64,000 nucleotides of DNA from Rhodospirillaceae bacterium (GCA_028819475.1 JAPPLJ010000030.1:310001-374000), one strand, 5' to 3'. Numbered from the stretch's first letter, positions 22,738 to 32,113 are shown. Notes: generated by a model not told the origin, from the sequence alone. Numbers and translations are program-made.

Positions 22738-24192
22738 TCACTTGGCGAAGCAAGCCGCCACAAGGCCCGGCCCCATGGTCGGCAACATCAGGGCCGCAGC
22801 GAGCCCCATTTTCTTGACTTCGGATTGACTCAGCTTCGACGATTCGCACGCCGCTTTCTTGCCGTTTGCGGTACCGGCGCACTTCAGTGTTGCCTGGACC
22901 TTGCAAACAATGTTGTGAATTTCGGTGTTGCCGATCCGGATGCGCCGAAATTTCATCTCCGTTGAATTTGCGCCGGTTTTGAAACGCCCGCCCTCGGCTG
23001 AAAATTTCGTTTCCTTGCGGGTCGGTTCCGATTTCGCGTCCGCTTTCTGCCGCGCCGCCTGCCGGTCCGCATTCGACGCGTCGTGGGCTTTCTTGAGTTG
23101 CCGATAGGCGGCGCTGCCGGCCAGCTTCTTGTTGTTCTTCCCGAGATCGAATGCCGTCTTTCCCTTGTACGTCATCGTCGGATCGGCGCCGGCATCTAAC
23201 AGGGCCGTGACGATGGCAGGGTTGCCGTTCCGGTAAGCCGCCAGATGCAGCGGCGTGGCGCCGGCCTTGATTTTCGCGTTTGGGTCGGCGCCGCCCTTCA
23301 CCAGTGCCGCGACAACGGCCGGATTGCGGCTGAACATAGCGGCCAGATGCAAGGGCGACGCACCCTTCCCGGTATTGGCATCGGGTCTTGCGCCGCCCTT
23401 CAGGAGTTCCGCAGAAATTGCCGGGTTGCGGTTGTGCTGAGCGGCGATATGCAACGGGGTGAACCCGCCTCTTACCCCGCCGTTGGGATCGGCGCCGCCC
23501 CTCAGAAGCGCGGCAACAATCTCGGTTTGGCGGCTGTACTGGGCTGCGAGATGCAGCGGGGAAAATCCCTTCTCGGTCTTGGCATGGGGATCGGCGCCGC
23601 CTTGCAGCAGAGCTGCAACAATTGCCGGATTGCGGTCGTATCGTACCGCCAGAATGAGCGGTGTGGCGCCCTGTTTGTTCCTTGTGTCGGGATCGGCGCC
23701 GCCCTGCAGCAGCGCGACGACAACCTCCGGGGTGCGATTGTACCGGGCGCCCAGGTGCAGGGGTACGATGCCTTCCTCGTTCGCAGCGTCGGGGTCGGCG
23801 CCCGCGTCCAGCAGGGTCGCAACAACTGCTGCGCTGCGGCTGGACTGGGCGGCGAGATGGAGCGGGGTGAAACCGCCCTTGGCCCTGGTGTTGGGAGCGG
23901 CGCCGCTCTTCAGCAAAGGCGCGAGGGCCGCCGGGTTGCCGCTGAACAGGGCGGCCAGGTGCAAGGGCGTCAGGCGCCGGCGATCCCGGCCCGGTCCCGT
24001 GCCGAATTGCACAACGCACGCGCGCACCTGCTCGGCATCCGCGCGGGCCCAGAAGGACTTTGCCCGATGCAAGGGATCGGCATAGCCGGCACAGCCTGTC
24101 GCGCTACCGGCGGCCGGCGATGCGATGGCGGCGAGAGCGGCCGCCACGGGTCCGAGAACGAAAATGGATGTCAATCGTGTCGCGCTCTTCAT
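22738..24192 (-). CDS. Exported ankyrin-repeat protein with cysteine-containing tail
   Basis: The 484-residue protein has a signal peptide (residues about 1-30, cleavage near AAGSA), then eight consecutive 34-residue ankyrin repeats (about residues 75-345) built on TPLHLAA...NPAIVAALLKGGADPN, and a ninth degenerate one. A Lys/Arg/Ala-rich linker leads to a domain of about 80 residues with four cysteines near the C-terminus. Exported ankyrin proteins in bacteria bind proteins in the periplasm (AnkB-like catalase protection) or host targets. The linker and tail are unlike anything I recognise. The gene is slightly less GC-biased than its neighbours and has an AT-rich upstream region. The ATG at 24192 puts the signal peptide at the N-terminus. 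Confidence 0.85.
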   Translation of the reverse strand: MKSATRLTSIFVLGPVAAALAAIASPAAGSATGCAGYADPLHRAKSFWARADAEQVRACVVQFGTGPGRDRRRLTPLHLAALFSGNPAALAPLLKSGAAPNTRAKGGFTPLHLAAQSSRSAAVVATLLDAGADPDAANEEGIVPLHLGARYNRTPEVVVALLQGGADPDTRNKQGATPLILAVRYDRNPAIVAALLQGGADPHAKTEKGFSPLHLAAQYSRQTEIVAALLRGGADPNGGVRGGFTPLHIAAQHNRNPAISAELLKGGARPDANTGKGASPLHLAAMFSRNPAVVAALVKGGADPNAKIKAGATPLHLAAYRNGNPAIVTALLDAGADPTMTYKGKTAFDLGKNNKKLAGSAAYRQLKKAHDASNADRQAARQKADAKSEPTRKETKFSAEGGRFKTGANSTEMKFRRIRIGNTEIHNIVCKVQATLKCAGTANGKKAACESSKLSQSEVKKMGLAAALMLPTMGPGLVAACFAK

Positions 24193-24504
24193 GGCCAATA
24201 CCTTCCGGCGTTCGCCCCGGAACGGGCTCGCAGGCGACCCGGTCGTTAAATCCAATTAACAATATTGTCGGATGTGGGGCAGAAGAGAATACGTTCCTTG
24301 CATTAATCCCGACTGGTCCTGCAGTTTTCAGAAGTGTGCCCGCCAACGCCTTTCCTGACGAAATATCCGGGCGGTATTGAAATGAAGCGGTTGCCAACGC
24401 CTCACCCCGACCGGAATTCAAGTCGCCGTATCGGACGTCACCGGTGCGCTCTGGCCGGGATCTCCGGGAATCGGCAACGGCGGCCGAACCGGACTGGCTG
24501 ACCC
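24193..24504. other. AT-richer divergent intergenic region
   Basis: These 312 bases separate the ankyrin gene and the hydroxylase gene, which read away from each other. The part at 24245-24400 is clearly less GC-rich than the surroundings and should contain both promoters. I find no RNA gene, palindrome or conserved small frame in it. Confidence 0.5.
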
Positions 24505-26172
24505 ATGCCGCAGCCCCCGCGCCTGCCCGATACGGACGTCATCATCGCCGGCGGCGGGCCGGCCGGGCTGATGCTGGCCATCGAGCTCGGGCGGCGCGGC
24601 GTTTCCGTGGCACTGTTCGACGACGACCGGGCGGATTCTTTCAGCCCCCAGGCCAACGCGACCCAGGCGCGCACCATGGAGCATTTCCGGCGTCTCGGCT
24701 TCGCCGGTGAGATCCGCCGGCTCGGCCTGCCGCCCGACCATCCTACCGATATCGTCTACTACACGACCTATGGGGGCTACGAACTGGCGCGCTTCCGCCT
24801 GCCGACCGCGCGCCAGGCCGCGGAACTGCCGAAACAGCTTTCCGGATCGTGGAGCGCCGCCGAGCTGCCGCACCGGGTCTCGCAGATGTATGTCGAGCGG
24901 GTGCTGCAGCGCCACGCCGCCGCCCTGCCCCCGGTCGCGCTGCACTACGAACACAAGGTCATTGCCGTGCATGACGACGGCGAACGGGCCACGGCGACGG
25001 TCGAGCATGACGGCAAGACTCTCGAGGCTTCCGCCCGCTACCTCATCGGCTGCGACGGCCCCGGCAGCCTCGTGCGCAAGCATCTCGACGTGCGCTACGA
25101 GGGCGAGGCCGGGGTGCAGCGCAACTTTGCCGGCGGCCGGATGCATGCCGTGCATCTGCGCAGCGACGCGGTCAAGCCGGCGATGACCGGGCCGCCCGGC
25201 TGGATGCACGTCAACGTCCACCACGCCCGGCGCAGCTTCACGATCGCGCTCGACGGCGTTTCCGAGTTCGTCTTCCACACCCAGCTTCTGGCAGGCGAGG
25301 ACGAAGCGGCGCTCACGGACGGCGACATCCGGCGCATGTTCGCCGAGTGCATGGGCAGGGAGATCGGTTTCGACATCCTGTTCCGCGCCTCCTGGACCGC
25401 CGGCTTCGCCCTGGTCGCCGAGCGGTTCCGGGAGGGCCGGCTGTTCCTCGCCGGCGACGCCGCCCACCTGTTCACGCCGATGGGCGGCCTCGGCTACAAC
25501 ACGGCGGTCGAGGACGCGGTCAACCTCGGCTGGAAGCTGGCCGCCGTGATCCACGGCTGGGGCGGCGCCAGCCTGCTCGAGTCCTACGAACTGGAGCGCA
25601 AGCCGGCGGCGGTGCGCAACACCGGATATGCCCGCGCCTTCGCCGATTCCCTGGGCAATTTCGTGCCCGACCCGCGGCTGGAGGAGGCATCGCGGGAGGG
25701 CGCGCGGCTGCGCGCCGAGGCCGGCGCCTATTTCGAAGACCACGGACGGCGCGAGTTCAACATCCCCGGCATCACCTTCGGCACGCGCATCGACGGTTCG
25801 CCGGTTATCGTACCGGACGGCACGAACCCGCCGCCCGACCGGCCGAACGAATACGTCCCGACCGCCTGCCCCGGTGGCCGCCCGCCCCACGCCTGGCTGG
25901 CCGATGGCATTTCGCTCTACGACCGCTTCGGCTTCGACTTCACCCTGCTCGAATTCGGCGGCGGTCCGGCGCGCACCGCGCCGATGCTGGACGCGGCCCG
26001 CAACGCCGGCCTGCCGCTCACGCACGTCGCCCTCGACGAACCCGGCCTGCGCGACCTCTACGAAGCGGACTACGCCCTGATCCGCCCCGACCAGACGGTG
26101 GCCTGGCGGGGCGACCGCCTCGACGACGCAGCGGCCGTCGTGGATGTCGTCAGGGGCGCGGGCGGGCGATGA
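24505..26172 (+). CDS. FAD-dependent aromatic monooxygenase (MhpA/PheA-like)
   Basis: The 555-residue flavoprotein has the NAD(P)H/FAD fold motif IIAGGGPAGLMLAIELG (about residues 13-29) and the mid DG motif GCDGPGSLVRKHL. The second FAD motif GDAAHLFTPMGGLGYNTAVEDAVNLGWKL lies near residue 315, and a thioredoxin-like C-terminal domain closes the protein. This is the layout of 3-(3-hydroxyphenyl)propionate or phenol hydroxylases that ortho-hydroxylate aromatics. It overlaps the next transporter gene at ATGA, so the two are translationally coupled. With the fumarylacetoacetase-like enzyme further on, it suggests aromatic catabolism, though ring-cleavage genes are absent. Exact substrate unknown. 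Confidence 0.88.
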   Translation: MPQPPRLPDTDVIIAGGGPAGLMLAIELGRRGVSVALFDDDRADSFSPQANATQARTMEHFRRLGFAGEIRRLGLPPDHPTDIVYYTTYGGYELARFRLPTARQAAELPKQLSGSWSAAELPHRVSQMYVERVLQRHAAALPPVALHYEHKVIAVHDDGERATATVEHDGKTLEASARYLIGCDGPGSLVRKHLDVRYEGEAGVQRNFAGGRMHAVHLRSDAVKPAMTGPPGWMHVNVHHARRSFTIALDGVSEFVFHTQLLAGEDEAALTDGDIRRMFAECMGREIGFDILFRASWTAGFALVAERFREGRLFLAGDAAHLFTPMGGLGYNTAVEDAVNLGWKLAAVIHGWGGASLLESYELERKPAAVRNTGYARAFADSLGNFVPDPRLEEASREGARLRAEAGAYFEDHGRREFNIPGITFGTRIDGSPVIVPDGTNPPPDRPNEYVPTACPGGRPPHAWLADGISLYDRFGFDFTLLEFGGGPARTAPMLDAARNAGLPLTHVALDEPGLRDLYEADYALIRPDQTVAWRGDRLDDAAAVVDVVRGAGGR

Positions 26173-27071
26173 TGCACACCGGCGGTGCAGGGGACGGCGC
26201 GAAAGGGCGGGACCGCGTGCTGCTTGGCGCGGCCCTGGTCGCGGCGGCGGGGCTTATGTTCGCGCTCGCCGGCATGGCGATCAAGATGGCCGGGGCGCAT
26301 CTTTCCAGTGTCGAGGTGCTGTTCTGGCGCAACGTGCTGAGCCTGGCGATCCTGGTACCGTGGATTCTCTGGTACTGGCCCCGGTCGCTGCGCCCGGAAC
26401 ATGGCGGGCTGATGGCGCTGCGCGGGGTCGCGGTGGTGGCCTCGCTGCTCTGCTACTACTACGCGGTCAAGGCGCTGCCGCTCGCCGAGGCGGTGCTGCT
26501 GAATTTCAGCTCGCCGATCTTCGTCCCGCTGCTCGGCTTCCTGCTGTTCCGCTTCGCCCTCGACCGCAATGTGCTGCTCGCCGTCGCGGTCGGTTTCGTC
26601 GGCGTCGCCCTGATCCTCAAGCCGGGCACGGATTTCTTCCGGCCCGACGCGCTGATCGGCGTCGCCTCCGGCGCCCTCGGCGGGCTGGCGGCGGTCGCCG
26701 TCTGGCGCATGCCGGCTGAGGAGAGCCCGGTGCGCATCGCGGTCTACTTCGCGCTGATCGGCATCGCGATCACCGCGGGGCCGGCGCTCGTTACCAACCC
26801 TTCCCTGCTGCCGCCGGCCGAAGCCTGGCCGCCGCTCGTCATGCTCGGCCTGTTCTCGACTGCCGCCCACATCCTGTTCGCCCGGGGCTGCCTGGTTGCC
26901 CCGGCCGACCGGGTGAGCCCGCTCGACTACACCTCGGTCTTCTTCGCCGCCGCCCTCGGCTGGCTGATCTGGGGCGAGGGCGTGGACTGGTTCACGGCGG
27001 CCGGAACCGCGCTCGTCGTCGCCGGCGGCGTCATCGCCATCCGCAAGGGGCGGGGGAGTGGCAAGGCGTAG
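26169..27071 (+). CDS. EamA/DMT-family transporter
   Basis: The 300-residue inner-membrane protein has ten predicted helices in two EamA halves. The first half carries FRNVLSLAI-type and LPLAEAVLLNFSSPIFVPLLG segments; the second has a DRVSPLDYTSVFFAAALGWLIWGE motif that is typical of the family. DMT carriers export metabolites, amino acids or drugs by proton exchange. Its start overlaps the stop of the monooxygenase gene, pointing to handling of the same aromatic compound or of its product. Two tandem ATGs at 26169 and 26172 are alternatives. Confidence 0.88.
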   Translation: MMHTGGAGDGAKGRDRVLLGAALVAAAGLMFALAGMAIKMAGAHLSSVEVLFWRNVLSLAILVPWILWYWPRSLRPEHGGLMALRGVAVVASLLCYYYAVKALPLAEAVLLNFSSPIFVPLLGFLLFRFALDRNVLLAVAVGFVGVALILKPGTDFFRPDALIGVASGALGGLAAVAVWRMPAEESPVRIAVYFALIGIAITAGPALVTNPSLLPPAEAWPPLVMLGLFSTAAHILFARGCLVAPADRVSPLDYTSVFFAAALGWLIWGEGVDWFTAAGTALVVAGGVIAIRKGRGSGKA

Positions 27072-27200
27072 GGTGAAAGGGCATTCCTGCCCGCTTGCGC
27101 GGCATCCGGTGTCGGGTAATATCCGGCCCGCTTCCGCTGTCGCCGCTTTCCTCGCCGGCGGTACGCTCCCGGCTTCCGCAACCCGACAGGCCCGTGCCCG

Positions 27201-27374
27201 ATGGCAGACACCGACGCCCCCGAGATTATCGAGGTGAGCGAGCGCAGCGTGTCCTGCGACGGCGGCGGCGGGGCGCTCGGCCATCCGAAAGTCTATCTCA
27301 ACATGGGCGACGGCGATTTCGTCGAGTGTCCCTATTGCGACCGCCGCTTCGTGCTGGCGCCCGGCGCCGGCTAG
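27201..27374 (+). CDS. NDUFS6-like zinc-finger protein
   Basis: This is a 57-residue protein of the small zinc-finger family related to the complex I accessory subunit NDUFS6. It has the ligands C (residue 18), H (near 27), and the CPYCDRRF pair at about residues 43-50, with the conserved GHPKVYLNMG strand between them. In alphaproteobacteria this protein binds NADH dehydrogenase or is found as a stand-alone gene. It is too short for many gene finders. The ATG at 27201 is supported by the family's acidic N-terminus. Confidence 0.88.
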   Translation: MADTDAPEIIEVSERSVSCDGGGGALGHPKVYLNMGDGDFVECPYCDRRFVLAPGAG

Positions 27375-27475
27375 CCCGGCCTGCTTCACGTCCCTCCGCG
27401 CCGCATCGCTTCCCCGCGCGTCACCCTTCCGACGCACGACAGAACACCGAACAGGACCCCAAACAGGAACTTCCC

Positions 27476-28312
27476 ATGAAACTCGCATCCTTCATCCTGA
27501 ACGACACGCCGACCTGGGGCGCCGTGGACGGCGACTCGGTGATCGACCTGGGCGGCCTCGCCCCGACCCTCAAGGCGGCGCTGGCCGGCGGCCTGCTGGG
27601 CGCGGCGGCCCAACGGGCGGCCGGGCAGGCGCCCTCGGCGGCGCTGGCGGATGTCGATCTGCTGCCGGTCATTCCCGACCCGGACAAGGTCATCTGTGTC
27701 GGCCTCAACTACAAATCCCACATCGAGGAAACCGGCCGCTCCGACAGCGACTATCCCGTGCTGTTCACCCGCTGGGCCAACACCCAGGTCGGCCACGGCG
27801 CGCCGATGATCCGGCCGGTCAACTCGACCAAATTCGACTATGAGGGCGAGCTGGCCGTCGTCATCGGTTCGGCGGCGCGCCATGTCAGCGAGGCTGACGC
27901 GCTCGGCCATGTCGCCGGCTACAGCTGCTACAACGACGGCTCGATCCGCGACTGGCAGCGCCACACCCACCAGTTCACGCCGGGCAAGAATTTCGAAGGC
28001 ACCGGCGGCTTCGGGCCGTGGCTGGTGACGGCGGACGAGATTCCCGATCCCTCGGCCCTGCATCTCCGGACCCGGGTGAACGGCCAGGAAGTGCAGAACT
28101 CCACGACCGACCTGCTGATCTTCACCGTGCCGGTGCTGATCGAATACATTTCCGGCTTCACGACCCTCGAACCGGGCGACGTCATCGTCACCGGCACGCC
28201 CGGCGGCGTCGGCTTCAAGCGCAATCCGCCGCTGTTCATGAAGGACGGCGACACGGTCGAGGTCGATATCTCCGGCATCGGCGTGCTTTCGAACCCGGTT
28301 CGGGACGAATAG
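27476..28312 (+). CDS. Fumarylacetoacetate hydrolase family protein
   Basis: The 278-residue enzyme of the FAH superfamily has the magnesium-binding motif FDYEGELAVVIG (about residues 119-130), GLNYKSHIEETG and the C-terminal GDVIVTGTPGGVGFKRNPP. Such enzymes hydrolyse acylpyruvates, 2-hydroxyhepta-diene-dioates or related C-C bonds, at the end of aromatic degradation, or decarboxylate oxaloacetate. Start MKLASFILND at 27476 is the family N-terminus. Probably transcribed with the zinc-finger gene 101 bases upstream or alone. Confidence 0.9.
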   Translation: MKLASFILNDTPTWGAVDGDSVIDLGGLAPTLKAALAGGLLGAAAQRAAGQAPSAALADVDLLPVIPDPDKVICVGLNYKSHIEETGRSDSDYPVLFTRWANTQVGHGAPMIRPVNSTKFDYEGELAVVIGSAARHVSEADALGHVAGYSCYNDGSIRDWQRHTHQFTPGKNFEGTGGFGPWLVTADEIPDPSALHLRTRVNGQEVQNSTTDLLIFTVPVLIEYISGFTTLEPGDVIVTGTPGGVGFKRNPPLFMKDGDTVEVDISGIGVLSNPVRDE

Positions 28313-28360
28313 ACCGCCGGCCCGGACCGGCGATCCCGGTCCGCCGGAAAACGAGCCGCC

Positions 28361-29572
28361 ATGCCGGCGCCGCAGACCGAGAGCGCCGGGATGCGCACCC
28401 GCTGGACGGTTGTCCTGCTCGGCGTGTTCGCCGGCATCATGGTGGCGTTCCAGATCGGCAAGCTGCCGGCGGCGATTCCGACGCTGCAGCGGGAGCTCGG
28501 TCTCGATCTGGTCGAAGCGGGCTGGGTGCTGGCCGTATTCCACGCTCTGGCCGCGGCCATCGGCGCGATTGCCGGTGTTCATGCCGACCGCTGGGGCATC
28601 CGCCGAGTCGCCTTCGCAGGGCTTCTGGCGACCGGGCTCGGCGCGGCCGTCGGCGGGCTTTCGGACGGTCTGACCCTGCTGTTGCTCTCGCGCATGGTCG
28701 AGGGCGTGGGGTCGATAACCGTCCTGGTCTCAGCGCCGGCGCTGATGCTGCGGGCGAGCCGGCCGGCCGACCAGGGTCTCGCCATGGGCATGTGGGGCTC
28801 CTTCATGCCCACCGGGATGGCGGTCATGACCCTGCTGACTCCGCTCCTGCTCGCGCTTGCCGGCTGGCGCGGCCTCTGGTTCGTCAACGCCGGCCTGGTG
28901 TGGTTGTTCGCCGGCCTGTTCTGGGCTGCCACCCGGGGGGCGCCGGATCCGGCGGGACGGGGCGGCGCCGGGCCGGGGCCATGGCGCGAACTGGCCGTTG
29001 TGTTGCGCCGCGCCGCGCCGTGGTTGCTCACGCTGGTCATGGGCCTCTATGCCGCGACCTATCTGCCGATCCTCGGCTTCCTGCCCAAATACCTCATCGA
29101 GCATCACGGCTATTCGCAGGCCGCCGCGGCGGCCTGGGTGGCGCTGGCGATCTGGGCCAACGCGGCCGGAAACCTGACCGGCGGCTGGCTCGGGCATCGC
29201 GGGGCGCCGCGCTGGCTGTTGATGATCGTGGCGCTGACGACCATGGGCGTTGCCGGCTGGCTGACCTACCAGCCCGGCTTCAGCGGCGAGGCGCGCCTGG
29301 TCTTCGCGTTCGTCTTCTCCGGCGTCGGCGGCCTGCTGCCGTCGTCGATCTTCGGCAGCGTGACCCGCCACGCGCCGGACAGAAACCGGGTCGCGGGCAT
29401 CAACGGGCTGATCCAGCAAAGCACCAACGTCGGCCAACTCGCCGCGCCGCCGCTGTTCGCCATGCTGGTCGCTGCCGGCGGCTGGCCGCAGGGTCCGTGG
29501 CTGATCGTGGGGCTGGCGGCCGCCGCCATCGGTTTCGCCCTGCTGCTGCGCCGGCTGGAGCGGCGGGGCTGA
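28361..29572 (+). CDS. MFS transporter (CynX/NimT-like)
   Basis: The 403-residue protein has twelve predicted membrane helices, the MFS loop 2-3 variant VHADRWGIRRVAFAG, and a helix-5 segment LAMGMWGSFMPTGMAVM. In this group the carriers export or import small anions such as cyanate, nitroimidazoles or organic acids. It follows the fumarylacetoacetase-like gene after 48 bases and could carry its substrate. Substrate not determinable. Confidence 0.86.
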   Translation: MPAPQTESAGMRTRWTVVLLGVFAGIMVAFQIGKLPAAIPTLQRELGLDLVEAGWVLAVFHALAAAIGAIAGVHADRWGIRRVAFAGLLATGLGAAVGGLSDGLTLLLLSRMVEGVGSITVLVSAPALMLRASRPADQGLAMGMWGSFMPTGMAVMTLLTPLLLALAGWRGLWFVNAGLVWLFAGLFWAATRGAPDPAGRGGAGPGPWRELAVVLRRAAPWLLTLVMGLYAATYLPILGFLPKYLIEHHGYSQAAAAAWVALAIWANAAGNLTGGWLGHRGAPRWLLMIVALTTMGVAGWLTYQPGFSGEARLVFAFVFSGVGGLLPSSIFGSVTRHAPDRNRVAGINGLIQQSTNVGQLAAPPLFAMLVAAGGWPQGPWLIVGLAAAAIGFALLLRRLERRG

Positions 29573-29638
29573 GGGGCGGTTGCTCGCACGGATATCTTGA
29601 GACTTTAGCCGGCCTTCCGACCGGCGAAAGGGGTCATG

Positions 29639-30025
29639 TCACCAAAAGCGTGCGACGCCGTAACGGTCGAACATCGTATCGACCGATACCACCGGCAGGT
29701 CGTATGTCAGCGCTTGGGCGATGAGCATTCGATCAAACGGATCTCGGTGCGGACCTGGCAGACCACCGGCGCGTTCGGCGTCGGCGACGCTGATTGCCAG
29801 TTCCTGAAAGCCCTGGCGTGCGATATGGCCCGCGATATCGCCCGCAAGATCCATTGCGTCGGGGAGCTTGTCGATCCGGGCTTTTGTCGCGATTTCCCAG
29901 GCCGACGCCGCACTGACCGTGAACTCGTTCGCGTCGTCCGCGATTGCGCGCCGCGCCGGCTCCGAAAGGCGCTCGCTGGCCGCAAGCCACCAGAGAAAAG
30001 CATGCGTGTCCAGCAGTGCGTGCAC
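29639..30025 (-). CDS. PIN-domain toxin (VapC family)
   Basis: The 128-residue ribonuclease has the PIN acidic residues: D6 in LLDTHAFLWW, a Glu in SAASAWEIATK, the second acidic pair in GPHRDPFDRMLIAQA and D near VVSVDTMF. It would cleave tRNA or rRNA when free of antitoxin. The GTG start at 30025 was chosen since it lies 2 bases after the antitoxin stop; the longer frame in the opposite direction of reading has no similarity. Forms a two-gene unit with the Phd-like gene upstream. Confidence 0.88.
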   Translation of the reverse strand: MHALLDTHAFLWWLAASERLSEPARRAIADDANEFTVSAASAWEIATKARIDKLPDAMDLAGDIAGHIARQGFQELAISVADAERAGGLPGPHRDPFDRMLIAQALTYDLPVVSVDTMFDRYGVARFW

Positions 30026-30027
30026 TG

Positions 30028-30261
30028 TTATCGGCCTTCCCACGCCGCCAGTTCCTCTTCCGGCAGCGGATCGAAGAAGCTCTCGGGAATCGCGATTTTG
30101 CCCTTGAGGATGTCCGGCTGCCGCCTGCCCGGCTGTTGGCAAGCGACGAGACGCGCCACGGGTTCGCCCCGGCGGGCGATCACGATTTCTTCGCCCGCCT
30201 CAGCCCGCGCCAGCAGGCGGGACAGGTGGGTTTTGGCCTCGTGAACGTTGACGACCGACAT
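30028..30261 (-). CDS. Phd/YefM-type antitoxin
   Basis: The 77-residue antitoxin has an N-terminal DNA-binding fold of the Phd/YefM type (MSVVNVHEAKTHLSRLLAR, with EIVIARRGEPVARL as the second strand), and a C-terminal tail with acidic and aromatic residues (FFDPLPEEELAAWEGR) that would wrap the PIN toxin. It is the first gene of the unit and should repress it; the short AT-rich stretch around 30270-30300 is the likely promoter. Confidence 0.87.
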   Translation of the reverse strand: MSVVNVHEAKTHLSRLLARAEAGEEIVIARRGEPVARLVACQQPGRRQPDILKGKIAIPESFFDPLPEEELAAWEGR

Positions 30262-30413
30262 CGCTTTTCTCCCCGAATTGAATCGTGATGACTAACAATA
30301 TAGCTAGGTTGCCAACGGGCGCAACGCGCTTTCATTGCGGCTGACGACGTAGACGGCGAATTCGGCCCGGATCGCTTGCCGCGTTTGCGCCGCAGTCGCC
30401 GATTCCGTCGGGG

Positions 30414-31346
30414 CTAACTCGCCGCCAGGGTCGGGTGTTCCTCTTCCAGGCCTTCCGGGTCCTGGTGGATGATGACCTCGGCGCTCGGAAAGGCCTCCAT
30501 GATGGCGGCTTCGACCTCGTCGGCGACAGTGTGGGCGCGCATCAGCGACATGTCCGGGTCCATCTCCAGGTGAAACTGGATGAAGGTGTCGCCGCCCGAA
30601 CGGCGCGAACGCAGGTCGTGCAGCGAACGCGCTTCCGGGTGGCTCAGCGCGATCCGGCGGATCTCTTCTCGCTCCGCGTCCGGCAATTCGCGGTCGAGCA
30701 GCATGTCGAGCGACGCCATGCCGACCTTGCGTGCGTTCCACAGCAGCCACAGCACGATGCCGACGGCGAACAGCGGATCGAGCCAGGTCCAGCCCCACAT
30801 CGCGTGGGCGCCGAGCGCGACGATGACGCTGCCGTTGAGCGCCAGGTCGCCGGCGTAGTGCAGCGAATCGCCCTCGATCGCGACGGAGCCGGTGCGTCGC
30901 ACGACGTGGCGCTGGAAGGCGACCAGCGCCAGGGTCAGCACGACGGAAAACACCATCGCCGCGATGCCGACGGCTTCGTCATGGACCGGCCGGGGATCGA
31001 AGAAGCGGCGCACCGCTTCGATCAACAGCAGGGCGCCGGAGCCGCAGATGAAGGCGGCCTGGCCGAGGCCGGCGAGCGCCTCCGCCTTGCCGTGGCCGAA
31101 GCGATGCTCGCGGTCGGCCGGCTCGACCGCGTAACGCACCGCAAGGAGGGTCACGATGGAGGCAGCGGCGTCGAGCAGGGAATCGACCAGCGCGGAAAGG
31201 ACGGCGACCGAATCCGTCATCAGCCAGGCGGTGAGCTTGGCCGCGATCAGCAGGGTCGCGACGGCGACCGATGCGATGGTCGCCAGCTTCTTGAGGCGGA
31301 TCCGGGCGGCGGCTTCGGCAGCGCGGGCGTCGGCGGGTTCGGTCAT
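30414..31346 (-). CDS. fieF: Cation diffusion facilitator (FieF/CzcD family)
   Basis: The 310-residue protein has six predicted membrane helices and a C-terminal cytoplasmic domain. The metal sites of this family are visible as SALVDSLLDAAAS (helix 2) and SLHYAGDLALNG (helix 5), the H-x3-D pattern of FieF. It exports Zn, Fe or Cd by proton antiport. The ATG at 31346 gives a normal N-terminus; the same frame stays open upstream into the next gene's antisense and should not be included. Iron would fit the nearby iron genes but metal choice is inferred. Confidence 0.9.
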   Translation of the reverse strand: MTEPADARAAEAAARIRLKKLATIASVAVATLLIAAKLTAWLMTDSVAVLSALVDSLLDAAASIVTLLAVRYAVEPADREHRFGHGKAEALAGLGQAAFICGSGALLLIEAVRRFFDPRPVHDEAVGIAAMVFSVVLTLALVAFQRHVVRRTGSVAIEGDSLHYAGDLALNGSVIVALGAHAMWGWTWLDPLFAVGIVLWLLWNARKVGMASLDMLLDRELPDAEREEIRRIALSHPEARSLHDLRSRRSGGDTFIQFHLEMDPDMSLMRAHTVADEVEAAIMEAFPSAEVIIHQDPEGLEEEHPTLAAS

Positions 31347-31461
31347 GGCCGGCAGAACATAGGCCCGCCGCCGACCCGCCTCAACAACAGCCGGCTCCGC
31401 CGGGGCGGGCCGCGCCGGCGCCGCGCGCCCGGCCCGGCGCAGGCTCCGGGCGCTTCCGGGC

Positions 31462-31494
31462 AAAGAAAAGCCCGGTCGGCGCCGGACCGGGCTT
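31462..31494 (-). terminator. Rho-independent terminator after the DUF2852 gene
   Basis: On the leftward strand a 10-bp stem (AAGCCCGGTC / GACCGGGCTT) with a 7-base loop is followed by TTCTTT. It lies 46 bases beyond the DUF2852 stop and well upstream of fieF, separating the two. Confidence 0.8.
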
Positions 31495-31540
31495 GGGAGG
31501 AGAGGGAAGGAAGCGGAAAGCGGGCCGAAGCCCGCAAGGG

Positions 31541-31993
31541 TCAGGACGCGGCCGGCTTGCCGTTCGGGCCGTCGCCGTTGCCGTTGCCGTTCGACCCGCC
31601 ACCGGCAAAGCCGCCGCCGTTGCGTTCGGCCATGAACTGGTCGAACTCGGCCTGGTCCTTGGCGCGCCTCAGACGGTCCATGAACATGGCGAACTCGCGG
31701 CGTTCCTCGTCCAGCCGGCGCAGGGTTTCCTCGCGATACTCGTCGAAGGCGGCGTTGCCCGTGGACGGGCCCCGGCGCATCCTGCTCTTCATGCTCACCC
31801 AGTCGCAGGAATCGGCGCAGCTGCCGAGCCGGCCGGTGAACAGCAGGAAACCCAGAATCGCGAGGCCGATCGGCCAGAACACGATGAATCCCAGGACCAT
31901 GATCGCAATCCATGCCGGTTTCGGCAGGCTGGGTCCGGTCCACTCGCGGCTGTGGCGGGCGGGATTTTCCCGGGCCATCGATGCTGCGGTCAT
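31541..31993 (-). CDS. DUF2852 membrane protein
   Basis: The 150-residue protein has one clear membrane helix (about residues 27-50, WIAIMVLGFIVFWPIGLAILG), then a polar stretch with two cysteines and a long charged coiled-coil-like region EYREETLRRLDEERREF. It ends in a Gly/Asn-rich tail. This agrees with DUF2852, a family confined to alphaproteobacteria with no known function. The ATG at 31993 is the family start; a later Met (codon 6) is possible. A terminator follows. Confidence 0.8.
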   Translation of the reverse strand: MTAASMARENPARHSREWTGPSLPKPAWIAIMVLGFIVFWPIGLAILGFLLFTGRLGSCADSCDWVSMKSRMRRGPSTGNAAFDEYREETLRRLDEERREFAMFMDRLRRAKDQAEFDQFMAERNGGGFAGGGSNGNGNGDGPNGKPAAS

Positions 31994-32113
31994 TGAAGTC
32001 CTCCTCGGTTGGTTTTGCCGTCAATGTAAAACGACTTTACATAGATGGGGATCGAACGCGCGGTTACAAGAAGTCCGTCGAAAAAATCCTGCGGGCGGTT
32101 TTCCGACGCCGCG

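Noticed and set aside
30304..30413. Protein-like tail after the fieF stop on the leftward strand
   Set aside because: The frame reads plausibly but continues only as antisense/off-frame in fieF; no start, domain or homologue is evident.
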